From: Geminicoccus roseus DSM 18922
GTDB taxonomy: Bacteria; Pseudomonadota; Alphaproteobacteria; Geminicoccales; Geminicoccaceae
Direction: 5' to 3'
Length of the DNA: 64,000 nucleotides
Assembly: GCF_000427665.1 (NCBI RefSeq)
Contig: NZ_KE386572.1
Location: 3,186,196-3,250,195 of the forward strand
How positions within the stretch are numbered: the first letter of the stretch is position 1; the number at the start of each line of letters is the position of its first letter. Below the pieces are notes generated by a model that saw nothing but the letters and a program-made list of their open reading frames with translations, ran no database searches and was not told the origin of the DNA. Below, in pieces: positions 48,215-56,438 of this stretch. The position numbers were made by a program, and so were the translations under genes.

Positions 48215-49157
48215 CATCCTGTTCCCGCTCGCGGGCAAGCGGGTCTGGGTCGCCGGCCATCGCGGCATGGTCGGCTCGGCGATCGTGCGGCGGCTGGCGG
48301 CGGAGGACTGCGAGATCCTCACGGCCGGGCGCGACAGCGTTGACCTGAAGGACCAGGCGCAGACGCGCGCCTGGATGGTGGCGAACCGGCCGGACGCGGT
48401 GTTCCTGGCGGCCGCCAAGGTCGGCGGGATCCTGGCGAACGACACGTTCCCGGCCGACTACCTCTACGACAACCTGATGATCGAGGCGAACATCATCGAG
48501 GCGGCGCACCGGGCGGAGGTGCAGAAGCTCCTGTTCCTCGGCTCGTCCTGCATCTATCCGAAGATGGCGCCGCAGCCGATCGCCGAGGACAGCCTGCTGA
48601 CCGGGCCGCTCGAGCCCACCAACGAATGGTACGCGATCGCCAAGATCGCCGGGATCAAGCTGGCGCAGGCCTATCGCAAGCAGCACGGCCGGGACTTCAT
48701 CTCGGCGATGCCGACCAACCTGTACGGGCCTGGCGACAATTTCGACCTGACCTCCAGCCACGTGCTGCCGGCCTTCATCCGCAAGGCGCATGAGGCCAAG
48801 CAGCAGGGGCAGGACGAGATCGTCATGTGGGGCAGCGGCACGCCCAAGCGCGAGTTCCTGCATGCCGACGACTGCGCCGACGCGCTGGTCCACCTGATGA
48901 AGACCTATTCCGGCCACGAGCATGTCAATGTCGGCTCCGGCTCGGACGTGACCATCCGCGAGCTCCTGGAGCTGGTCTGCCAGGTGGTGGGCTATGAGGG
49001 CCGGATCGTCCAGGACCGGAGCAAGCCGGACGGCACGCCGCGCAAGCTGATGAGCGCCGACCGGCTGCGGGCGCTGGGCTGGCAGCCGCGGATCGGCCTG
49101 GAGGACGGCGTGCGCGCCACCTATCGCTGGTTCCAGGAGAACCAGGTCAGGGGCTGA
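48207..49157 (+). CDS. fcl: GDP-L-fucose synthase
   Basis: A 316-aa epimerase/reductase with [36 protein letters not shown], the [14 protein letters not shown] catalytic Tyr-Lys pair and [13 protein letters not shown]. It turns the Gmd product into GDP-L-fucose for surface or secreted polysaccharides. It is translationally coupled to gmd. Confidence 0.96.
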   Translation: MPDILFPLAGKRVWVAGHRGMVGSAIVRRLAAEDCEILTAGRDSVDLKDQAQTRAWMVANRPDAVFLAAAKVGGILANDTFPADYLYDNLMIEANIIEAAHRAEVQKLLFLGSSCIYPKMAPQPIAEDSLLTGPLEPTNEWYAIAKIAGIKLAQAYRKQHGRDFISAMPTNLYGPGDNFDLTSSHVLPAFIRKAHEAKQQGQDEIVMWGSGTPKREFLHADDCADALVHLMKTYSGHEHVNVGSGSDVTIRELLELVCQVVGYEGRIVQDRSKPDGTPRKLMSADRLRALGWQPRIGLEDGVRATYRWFQENQVRG

Positions 49158-49432
49158 GCGGCTCGCCTGCACGGGACCTGCCGAAGGCTGGAACATCGGC
49201 AGGTGCCTGGATCATGTCGGTCGAGCCGCTTTCGAGACCAAGGAGGCTGGTCGCCGACAGGGCCGGGTCATGGCCTGGCCCGATCCGGCCTGCGACCGAT
49301 GGAGCAGCTTTTCAGCTACAGTATATGCATTTTTAGTATATTTCTCGCATTACTGATGGCTTCTCGGAAATTTTTATAGAATGACTCATGCTCATAAATC
49401 GCTTTCACCGGCGGGAATGAGCATAATCCACC
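49158..49432. promoter_or_regulatory. AT-rich promoter region upstream of the secreted-protein/RTX run
   Basis: From about 49315 to 49400 the DNA is strongly AT-rich. It contains the direct repeat AGTATAT twice, spaced 15 bases apart centre to centre (near 49319 and 49334), followed by TTTTTATAGAAT. The base composition change marks a regulatory region for the genes starting at 49433. No known operator was recognised. Confidence 0.5.
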
Positions 49433-49705
49433 ATGTCATATCCAGTTCCGAATTCCAGAAGAGGCCAAGCGACCTTTCGTCGTCGCTCCATGTTGGCAAT
49501 GGCCGGCGCCATGGCGCTGGCGACCGCACTCCCCGCGTCGGTGCGGGCTGCCCGGCCGCCGGTCGACCTGATCCCCGGGTATGACGACCCGCCGGTCAAC
49601 GGCAACCTGCCGCCCTTGCCGCCGACCTGGACCAAGCGCGCGCCGCCCTGGCGGACGGGGCGGCGTCGGCGGCCTGGCCGGCCGCCTTCGGGAGGCCGGC
49701 CATGA
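49433..49705 (+). CDS. N-terminal part (signal peptide) of a probably frameshifted secreted protein
   Basis: A 90-codon frame. It starts MSYPVPNSRRGQATFRRRSM, with a twin-Arg-like charged region followed by the hydrophobic LAMAGAMALATALPASVRA, an export signal. A Pro-rich stretch with DLIPGYDDPPVNGNLP follows. After about base 49615 the translation turns into Arg/Pro/Gly-rich out-of-frame-looking sequence and stops at 49705, overlapping the next ATG. From 49609 the frame of the following gene reads as good protein. The two frames are best seen as one gene broken by a frameshift near 49585-49630. Confidence 0.6.
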   Translation: MSYPVPNSRRGQATFRRRSMLAMAGAMALATALPASVRAARPPVDLIPGYDDPPVNGNLPPLPPTWTKRAPPWRTGRRRRPGRPPSGGRP

Positions 49706-51366
49706 TCCTGCCCGAATACCGGGTGATCGGCTGCCCGATCTATGCCTCCACCCAGGCCAACATTCGCTGGCCGCGCGGCCACTACGTCTCCTTCCAGGCG
49801 CCGAAGGACGGCGTCATCTCCAGGTTCATGTGGCAGACCCAGGGTGCTCGGAAGAATTCCGACCCGACCGACGCGCATAGCGGCGGCAATTTCGGCTGCT
49901 ACCGGATCAAGTTCTTTCGCTGCAACGACTGGAGCGCGCCCAAGGGCGTGCAGCTGGCGGCCGGCGAGGTGACGCCGGGCGAACTCGGCTACTATCCCGG
50001 CCGGCAGGTCGGCGGCTTCGATGGGTTGAATCCGGCCGCTTCGCGCACCGGTGTCGCCGACAGTCCGGAACTGGTGGGCGGCCTGCATGTCCATTCCTGG
50101 ATGAACCGTGTCCAGCTCCTGGACGACGTGTATGTCTATTGCGGCACCGCCTTCGTCTATGTCGACGTGACCGCCAACGGGGCGCCCTGGCAGGTGACGG
50201 CCGGCGAGTGGATCATCGCGGAGATCGTCAACCTGGCGGCCTCGCCCACCGTCAATTTCTCGCTCGACAACAACGCCTTCTCGGCGGCGGCGGCCCATCC
50301 GGGCGAGCCCTTGTCCCTGTCGCCGCTCGACCGGCTCCTGGCGGTGCGCGAGTACCTGCCTTCCACCGAGCAGCCCAACACCAGCCTCAGCGCCGGCGGG
50401 GCGCGCGGCATGACGCCGTTCTTCATGCTGGGCTATGACGACGGGATCTGGCTGGGCCAGCCCTGGTACTATCGGGGCCGCTACACCGGCGGCCTGTCCA
50501 GCACCGGCCTGTTCGACCAGGATCCCGTCAATCCCGCAGCACCACTGCCGCCCACCGCGCAGCGCGGACCAGCACTGCTGGTGCATGGCCAGCAGCGTCT
50601 GCGCCAGGTTCTCACCCCGCCCGCGGATTTTGCCGGCGAGACGGTCGACGAGCTGTACCTGCATGCCTGGCGCTGGACGAGCCTGATCGGCTACCAGCAG
50701 GACAAGCGCCTGGGCGTGCGGATCCTGCGGGTCACCGGGGTGGCTGGCCGCAACCTCACCATGGGCCTGCGCCAGGTCTGGCCGCCGCCGGTCTCCTCGG
50801 GCGGCGACGTGTTCCGGGTGGGCGGTGCGGGCCCGTTCAAGGCGTTCCCGGCCGGCAGCTTCGCGGCGTTCGGCCGGGACGTGGTGCCGGGCAGAACGCT
50901 CACCATCACGCCGTCCAACCTGACCTCCTCCACCTCGCCGACCCTCACCCAGTTCGAGCAGGTGGTGCCGGTCATGCCGTATGGCCGGCTGGAGATCAGC
51001 CCGCCGCTGCCGGTCTCCAAGACCTACCGCTACATCATCGAGATCATGGCCGAGGACGGGGCGGCCTATGCGATGCAGCTGCAGAAGAACCCGGCGCGCT
51101 ACCTCAACCTCTACCGCAAGAAGTCCGACGGCACGTTCGACACCAGCCAGGGGCGCGCCCTGATGCCGGACGGCAGCCGCCGCCCGGAGATCACGATGCC
51201 GCAGGTCTGGGCGTGCAACCCGAACGCGGTGCCCTCGGCCAGCGAGGACGACGCCCTCAATTCCGGGCGCTACTACAATGCCTGCGGCAAGCTCTATGCC
51301 ACCAGCCAGCCCTGGAAAGAGATCAACGACCACATGCTGCCCGTCAGCCTGATGCCGACGGCATGA
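49702..51366 (+). CDS. Large secreted hypothetical protein (body of the frameshifted gene)
   Basis: A 554-aa protein with no family I can name. It is rich in aromatic residues and beta-type sequence, with MWQTQGARKNSDPTDAHSGG, GCYRIKFFRCNDWS, YVYCGTAFVYVDVTANGAPW, FMLGYDDGIWLGQPWYYRG and LHAWRWTSLIGYQQDKRLGV. The annotated ATG overlaps the preceding stop. The frame is open and coding-like back to about 49609 (ALAADLDQARAALADG then AASAAWPAAFGRPAM), so this ATG may not be the true start. Export would rely on the signal in the upstream frame. It is followed 18 bases later by an RTX gene, suggesting one operon. Confidence 0.6.
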   Translation: MILPEYRVIGCPIYASTQANIRWPRGHYVSFQAPKDGVISRFMWQTQGARKNSDPTDAHSGGNFGCYRIKFFRCNDWSAPKGVQLAAGEVTPGELGYYPGRQVGGFDGLNPAASRTGVADSPELVGGLHVHSWMNRVQLLDDVYVYCGTAFVYVDVTANGAPWQVTAGEWIIAEIVNLAASPTVNFSLDNNAFSAAAAHPGEPLSLSPLDRLLAVREYLPSTEQPNTSLSAGGARGMTPFFMLGYDDGIWLGQPWYYRGRYTGGLSSTGLFDQDPVNPAAPLPPTAQRGPALLVHGQQRLRQVLTPPADFAGETVDELYLHAWRWTSLIGYQQDKRLGVRILRVTGVAGRNLTMGLRQVWPPPVSSGGDVFRVGGAGPFKAFPAGSFAAFGRDVVPGRTLTITPSNLTSSTSPTLTQFEQVVPVMPYGRLEISPPLPVSKTYRYIIEIMAEDGAAYAMQLQKNPARYLNLYRKKSDGTFDTSQGRALMPDGSRRPEITMPQVWACNPNAVPSASEDDALNSGRYYNACGKLYATSQPWKEINDHMLPVSLMPTA

Positions 51367-51384
51367 CCCGAACGGAGACGCCTC

Positions 51385-52260
51385 ATGGCAATCATTGAAG
51401 GCACGATCGGCGACGACCGGCTTGCCGGCACCGAAGAGGCGGACACCATCCTGGGCAGGGCCGGCAGCGACCTGGTCCAGGGCTGGGGAGGCGATGACAC
51501 GCTGGGCCTGGGCGACGGGAACGACCGAGCCTTCGGCGGGTCCGGCAACGACACGCTGATGGGCGGCGAGGGCGACGACCAGCTGGATGGCGAGGACGGC
51601 GACGATTCGCTGAGCGGCGGTGCCGGCAACGACCTCCTGTCCGGCGGCGCCGGCGCCGACCGGCTGCAGGGCCATGCCGGTGACGACGACCTGCGCGGCG
51701 GCCTGGGCAACGATCACCTGAACGGCGGCGACGGCGACGACTATCTCGATGCCGGCGGCGGCAGCAACATCCTGTATGGCGGGACGGGCAACGACACCCT
51801 GTCGATCTACAGCGACGACCGTGTCTCGGCCGGCGAGGGCGACGACCTGGTGCAGGTCGGCGGCTACGACAGCCTGAACGCCCGGATCTCGCTGGGGGCG
51901 GGGGCCGACACCATCACCATGGAGTATTCCGGCGGTAGCCAGGAATTTGCCGGCGGCGGGCGGACAGAGGTCAGCGACTTCCGGCATGGCGAGGACCGGA
52001 TCGGCGACCTGACCTTCATCCTCACCGACGACGGCGGCACCGAGCGGATCGGCTTCGACGCGCTGGACAGCAACGCGGACGGCAGCATCGATGGGCTGGA
52101 TGCCGGGGTGACGGTCGAGGGTGGCGGGCTGACGATCGACCTGGCGCCGGCGCTGGTGGAGCTGGCGTCGGAGGGACGGCCAGGCTTCGAGGTGGCCGAT
52201 CCAATGATCCTCCGGCTGGCGGGCATCACGGCGCTTTCGGGCGCCAACTTCGTGGGATGA
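51385..52260 (+). CDS. RTX calcium-binding protein, 291 aa, type I secretion candidate
   Basis: A 291-aa protein with about a dozen GGxGxDxLx nonapeptides at residues 30-145 (LSGGAGNDLLSGGAGADRLQGHAGDDDLRG). A C-terminal region follows that carries an EF-hand-like loop, DSNADGSIDGLD. It ends with RLAGITALSGANFVG, similar to the end of the next gene. There is no N-terminal signal; export by a type I system using the C-terminus is the normal route. No type I secretion genes are in the window. The ATG has GGAG upstream. Confidence 0.85.
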   Translation: MAIIEGTIGDDRLAGTEEADTILGRAGSDLVQGWGGDDTLGLGDGNDRAFGGSGNDTLMGGEGDDQLDGEDGDDSLSGGAGNDLLSGGAGADRLQGHAGDDDLRGGLGNDHLNGGDGDDYLDAGGGSNILYGGTGNDTLSIYSDDRVSAGEGDDLVQVGGYDSLNARISLGAGADTITMEYSGGSQEFAGGGRTEVSDFRHGEDRIGDLTFILTDDGGTERIGFDALDSNADGSIDGLDAGVTVEGGGLTIDLAPALVELASEGRPGFEVADPMILRLAGITALSGANFVG

Positions 52261-52428
52261 GGGCCGGCCGGGTTCATGGGCTGGCGCGGGGAGGCCTGCG
52301 TCCCGGCCCATGAACGGGCAGGCGCGTTCAGGTCGGGCAAATTCGGCGAACCATCCCGGGCATGATGAGGCAGGGCAGCCGTCATCATCGCCGGGAGGGC
52401 GCCATAACCAATTCAGAAGGGCGAACCA

Positions 52429-55400
52429 ATGGCGGAAATCCTGGGCACTGCCGGCGCGGATGTCATCATGCCGACGGCATCCGATCCTGCGCTCAGGACG
52501 ACTGGCGGGGATGACGTTGTCCATGGACTGGGTGGCGACGACTTTGTCGATGGCGGCGATGGCGACGATGCTCTGGACGGCGGCGACGGTGATGATGTGC
52601 TGTATGGTGGGGCTGGGGACGACTCCGCGAGCTACGCCGAAGCAACAAGCGGGGTGACGGTCGACCTTGCGGTGCCGGCGGCGCAGGAGACGGGCGCTGC
52701 TGGGCGGGACAGGTTGGTCAGCGTCGAGGGGCTGATCGGGTCGAGCTATAACGACACGCTCGCCGGCGACGCCAGCCTGAACAGGTTGGTGGGCGGCGCT
52801 GGAGACGATGTGTTGAGCGGGAATGGCGGCAACGACGAGTTGGATGGAGGTCTTGGCACGGACACAGCCACCTATATGTCCGCTCCAACTGCAGTGATAG
52901 TTGATCTGAGATTGAATACTACCCAAGAGACTGGTGGTGCTGGGCGGAACAAGCTGACCAGCATTGAAGGGCTGATTGGCTCTGTTTACCATGACGTGCT
53001 CTATGGCGATGGTAAAAGTAATTCTCTGCAGGGTGATGCGGGCGATGACGTGCTCAGTGGCGGCGCCGGCAGAGATGTATTGGACGGTGGTGCTGGCAGC
53101 GACACGCTTGATGGAGGTAGTGGCTTTGATACCGCAACCTATGCGCTCGCTCCAGGCGCGGTGACGGTTGATCTGTCGCTGGCTGGTGTTCAGGCGACTG
53201 GTGGTGCGGGCGATGACACGCTGATCAGCATTGAACGGCTGATCGGCTCGGATTTCGCTGACGTACTGAAGGGTGACGCCGGAACCGAAGCGTTGCTCGG
53301 CGGCTCTGGCGACGATGTGCTGGAAGGTGGGGCTGGCGACGACGCGATGGACGGTGGTGCGGGTAGCGACATCGTCTCCTATGCGAGCGCGACCTCGGGT
53401 ATAACAGTCGACCTGGCGTTGACCGGGATCGTGCAGAGGACCGGGGGCGCCGGCGAGGACCGGGTGTTCAGCATTGAAGGACTGGTCGGTTCGGACTTCG
53501 ACGATACGCTCAAGGGTAGCAGCAGCGCCAATTCGCTCAGGGGCGGCGCTGGCGACGACGTGTTGGACGGTGGTGCCGGCAATGACGTGCTCGATGGTGG
53601 CGATGGCACCGACACGGCGAGCTATGCCGGGGCGATCTCCGGCGTGACGGTGGAACTGGGCCTGGCGACTGTGCAGGCGACCGGTGGGGCGGGCACCGAC
53701 ACGCTGTTGAACGTCGAGCGGCTGGTCGGCTCGGATTTCGCTGACGTGCTGAAGGGAAGCGTCGACAGTGATGTGCTGGTAGGCGGTGATGGTGATGATG
53801 TGCTGGAAGGTGGGGCCGGCAACGATACTATGGACGGTGGTGCGGGCAGCGACATCGTTTCCTATGCGAGTGCGACTTCGAGTGTCACAGTTGATCTGGC
53901 GTTGACCGGGATCGTGCAGAGGACCGGGGGCGCCGGCGAGGACCGGGTGTTCAGCATCGAAGGACTGGTCGGTTCGGACTTCGACGATACGCTCAAGGGT
54001 AGCAGCGGCACTGATTTGTTGAGCGGCAGCGCCGGAGGGGATCTTCTGCAGGGTGATGCGGGCGATGACGTGCTCAGTGGCGGCGCCGGCAGAGATGTAT
54101 TGGACGGTGGTGCTGGCAGCGACACGCTTGATGGAGGTAGTGGCTTTGATACCGCAACCTATGCGCTCGCTCCAGGCGCGGTGACGGTTGATCTGTCGCT
54201 GGCTGGTGTTCAGGCGACTGGTGGTGCGGGCGATGACACGCTGATCAGCATTGAACGGCTGATCGGCTCGGATTTCGCTGACGTACTGAAGGGTGACGCC
54301 GGAACCGAAGCGTTGCTCGGCGGCTCTGGCGACGATGTGCTGGAAGGTGGGGCTGGCGACGACGCGATGGACGGTGGTGCGGGTAGCGACATCGTCTCCT
54401 ATGCGAGCGCGACCTCGGGTATAACAGTCGACCTGGCGTTGACCGGGATCGTGCAGAGGACCGGGGGCGCCGGCGAGGACCGGGTGTTCAGCATTGAAGG
54501 ACTGGTCGGTTCGGACTTCGACGATACGCTCAAGGGTAGCAGCAGCGCCAATTCGCTCAGGGGCGGCGCTGGCGACGACGTGTTGGACGGTGGTACCGGC
54601 AATGACGTGCTCGATGGTGGCGATGGCACCGACACGGCGAGCTATGCCGGGGCGATCTCCGGCGTGACGGTGGAACTGGGCCTGGCGACTGCGCAGGCGA
54701 CCGGTGGGGCGGGCACCGACACGCTGTTGAACGTCGAGCGGCTGGTCGGCTCCGGCTTTGCCGACATGCTGACGGGTAGCGCTGGCGACGATCAGTTGCT
54801 GGGCGGGTCGGGCGACGACGTGCTGGATGGTGGCGCTGGAGCCGACTTTCTGAACGGTGGCGATGGCACCGACACGGCGAGCTATGCCGGGGCGATCTCC
54901 GGCGTGACGGTGGAACTGGGCCTGGCGACTGCGCAGGCGACCGGTGGGGCGGGCACCGACACGCTGTTGAACGTCGAGCGGCTGGTCGGCTCCGGCTTTG
55001 CCGACATGCTGACGGGTAGCGCTGGCGACGATGTGCTGCGCGGCGAGGCGGGTGACGACGTGCTGGACGGTGGTGCCGGCAACGATGTGCTGGACGGTGG
55101 CGATGGTATCGACACGGCGAGCTATGCCGGCGCGATCTCCGGCGTGACGGTGGAACTGGGCTTGGCGACTGCGCAGGCGACCGGTGGGGCGGGCACCGAC
55201 ACGCTGTTGAACGTCGAGCGGCTGGTCGGCTCCGGCTTTGCCGACATGCTGACGGGTAGCGCTGGCGACGATGTGCTGCGTGGCGAGGCGGGTGACGACG
55301 TGCTGGACGGTGGTGCCGGCAACGATGTGCTGGACGGTGGCGATGGCACCGACACGGCGAGCTATGCCGGGGCGATCTCCGGCGTGACGGTGGAACTGGG

Positions 55401-56427
55401 CCTGGCGACTGCGCAGGCGACCGGTGGGGCGGGCACCGACACGCTGTTGAACGTCGAGCGGCTGGTCGGCTCCGGCTTTGCCGACATGCTGACGGGTAGC
55501 GCTGGCGACGATCAGTTGCTGGGCGGGTCGGGCGACGACGTGCTGGATGGTGGCGCTGGAGCCGACTTTCTGAACGGGAGCCAGGATCGCGACCTGATCT
55601 GGGGCGACGGCGGCAATGACGCTTTGCATGGTGAGCAGGGTGAGGATGAACTCCACGGAGGCGCGGGGAACGACACACTTGATGGTGGTGAGGGTTCCGA
55701 CCTGCTGATGGGCGATGCCGGTGATGATGTGCTGACGGGCGGCGCTGGCTCGGACACCCTTGAAGGCGGCGATGGTTACGACACCGCCGACTATTCCGGC
55801 GAGGGGGGCGGCATTCTGGCATGGCTGGTGAATGGTGCGGGAGGTGCTGCGGATGATACCCTGGCGACCATCGAGCGGGTGGTCGGCACCTCGGGCGACG
55901 ACGAGTTCTATGCCTTCGACCTGTTCAACGAGTCCGGCCAGTACACCATCAGCACCGATGCGGTCGCCTTCGATGGGCAGGACGGCAACGACCAGCTTGT
56001 CGGCGGGAACGGCGATGACCACTTGTCCGGCGGCGAGGGGGACGACGTCATCCAGGGCGGGGCTGGCGATGATGACATCGAAACCGGCGCAGGCTTCGAT
56101 ATCCTCTTTGCCAACCTCGACGTCGCCAGCGGCGAGTTCATCGGCCAGGACATCATTCAGGACTTCGACCTGGCGAGCGACGGGCTGAGCCTCAGCGGCT
56201 TTACCCAGCAGGGCCTGCAGGTCTATGCCTCCGAAATGTTTGCGCGGCTCGACACCAACCAGGATCTGGTCGTGACCAGCGCCGATGACGCCGTCTCCCT
56301 CTCGACCGCAAACGAAGCCGATGCCCTCGTCATCGATGTCGGCCAGACGCTCGGCCATGGAAGCGGCCTGCACACGGTGACGCTGGTCGGCGTGCAGGCG
56401 CTCTTTTCCGACAACTTCTACGGCTGA
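52429..56427 (+). CDS. Giant RTX protein, 1332 aa, with about a dozen repeated 80-residue units
   Basis: The protein has no N-terminal signal. Nearly the whole chain consists of units joining GGxGxD calcium-binding nonapeptides (DDVLDGGAGNDVLDGGDGTD) to a spacer of the type TASYAGAISGVTVELGLATA, then GGAGTDTLLNVERLVGSGFAD. After residue 1050 the units vary, and the C-terminus has QDIIQDFDLASDGLSLSGF, an EF-hand-like loop DTNQDLVVTSADD and the terminal TLVGVQALFSDNFYG, a likely type I secretion signal. Function is probably structural or adhesive at the cell surface, which is an inference. Codons in the middle (53020-54100) are slightly less GC-rich than in the last third. Confidence 0.85.
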   Translation: MAEILGTAGADVIMPTASDPALRTTGGDDVVHGLGGDDFVDGGDGDDALDGGDGDDVLYGGAGDDSASYAEATSGVTVDLAVPAAQETGAAGRDRLVSVEGLIGSSYNDTLAGDASLNRLVGGAGDDVLSGNGGNDELDGGLGTDTATYMSAPTAVIVDLRLNTTQETGGAGRNKLTSIEGLIGSVYHDVLYGDGKSNSLQGDAGDDVLSGGAGRDVLDGGAGSDTLDGGSGFDTATYALAPGAVTVDLSLAGVQATGGAGDDTLISIERLIGSDFADVLKGDAGTEALLGGSGDDVLEGGAGDDAMDGGAGSDIVSYASATSGITVDLALTGIVQRTGGAGEDRVFSIEGLVGSDFDDTLKGSSSANSLRGGAGDDVLDGGAGNDVLDGGDGTDTASYAGAISGVTVELGLATVQATGGAGTDTLLNVERLVGSDFADVLKGSVDSDVLVGGDGDDVLEGGAGNDTMDGGAGSDIVSYASATSSVTVDLALTGIVQRTGGAGEDRVFSIEGLVGSDFDDTLKGSSGTDLLSGSAGGDLLQGDAGDDVLSGGAGRDVLDGGAGSDTLDGGSGFDTATYALAPGAVTVDLSLAGVQATGGAGDDTLISIERLIGSDFADVLKGDAGTEALLGGSGDDVLEGGAGDDAMDGGAGSDIVSYASATSGITVDLALTGIVQRTGGAGEDRVFSIEGLVGSDFDDTLKGSSSANSLRGGAGDDVLDGGTGNDVLDGGDGTDTASYAGAISGVTVELGLATAQATGGAGTDTLLNVERLVGSGFADMLTGSAGDDQLLGGSGDDVLDGGAGADFLNGGDGTDTASYAGAISGVTVELGLATAQATGGAGTDTLLNVERLVGSGFADMLTGSAGDDVLRGEAGDDVLDGGAGNDVLDGGDGIDTASYAGAISGVTVELGLATAQATGGAGTDTLLNVERLVGSGFADMLTGSAGDDVLRGEAGDDVLDGGAGNDVLDGGDGTDTASYAGAISGVTVELGLATAQATGGAGTDTLLNVERLVGSGFADMLTGSAGDDQLLGGSGDDVLDGGAGADFLNGSQDRDLIWGDGGNDALHGEQGEDELHGGAGNDTLDGGEGSDLLMGDAGDDVLTGGAGSDTLEGGDGYDTADYSGEGGGILAWLVNGAGGAADDTLATIERVVGTSGDDEFYAFDLFNESGQYTISTDAVAFDGQDGNDQLVGGNGDDHLSGGEGDDVIQGGAGDDDIETGAGFDILFANLDVASGEFIGQDIIQDFDLASDGLSLSGFTQQGLQVYASEMFARLDTNQDLVVTSADDAVSLSTANEADALVIDVGQTLGHGSGLHTVTLVGVQALFSDNFYG
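53032..54752 (+). repeat. Two near-identical 700-bp blocks, 1020 bases apart, inside the giant RTX gene
   Basis: Bases about 53032-53732 recur at 54052-54752 with two differences that I could see (53574 G versus A, and 53672 T versus C). The start (GGTGATGCGGGCGATGACG) and the point of divergence after CTGGTCGGCTC are sharp. The block is in frame. Confidence 0.9.
54630..55590 (+). repeat. Four tandem 240-bp units in the giant RTX gene
   Basis: The segment starting GGCGTGACGGTGGAACTGGG occurs at 54661, 54901, 55141 and 55381, exactly 240 bases apart, with almost no changes between units. Each unit encodes 80 residues. Confidence 0.92.
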
Positions 56428-56438
56428 AGGCAAGGCGG

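Noticed and set aside
54630-55590. Regularly spaced repeats as a CRISPR array
   Set aside because: The repeat unit is 240 bases, fully coding and in frame with RTX nonapeptides. There are no short repeats with unique spacers and no cas genes.
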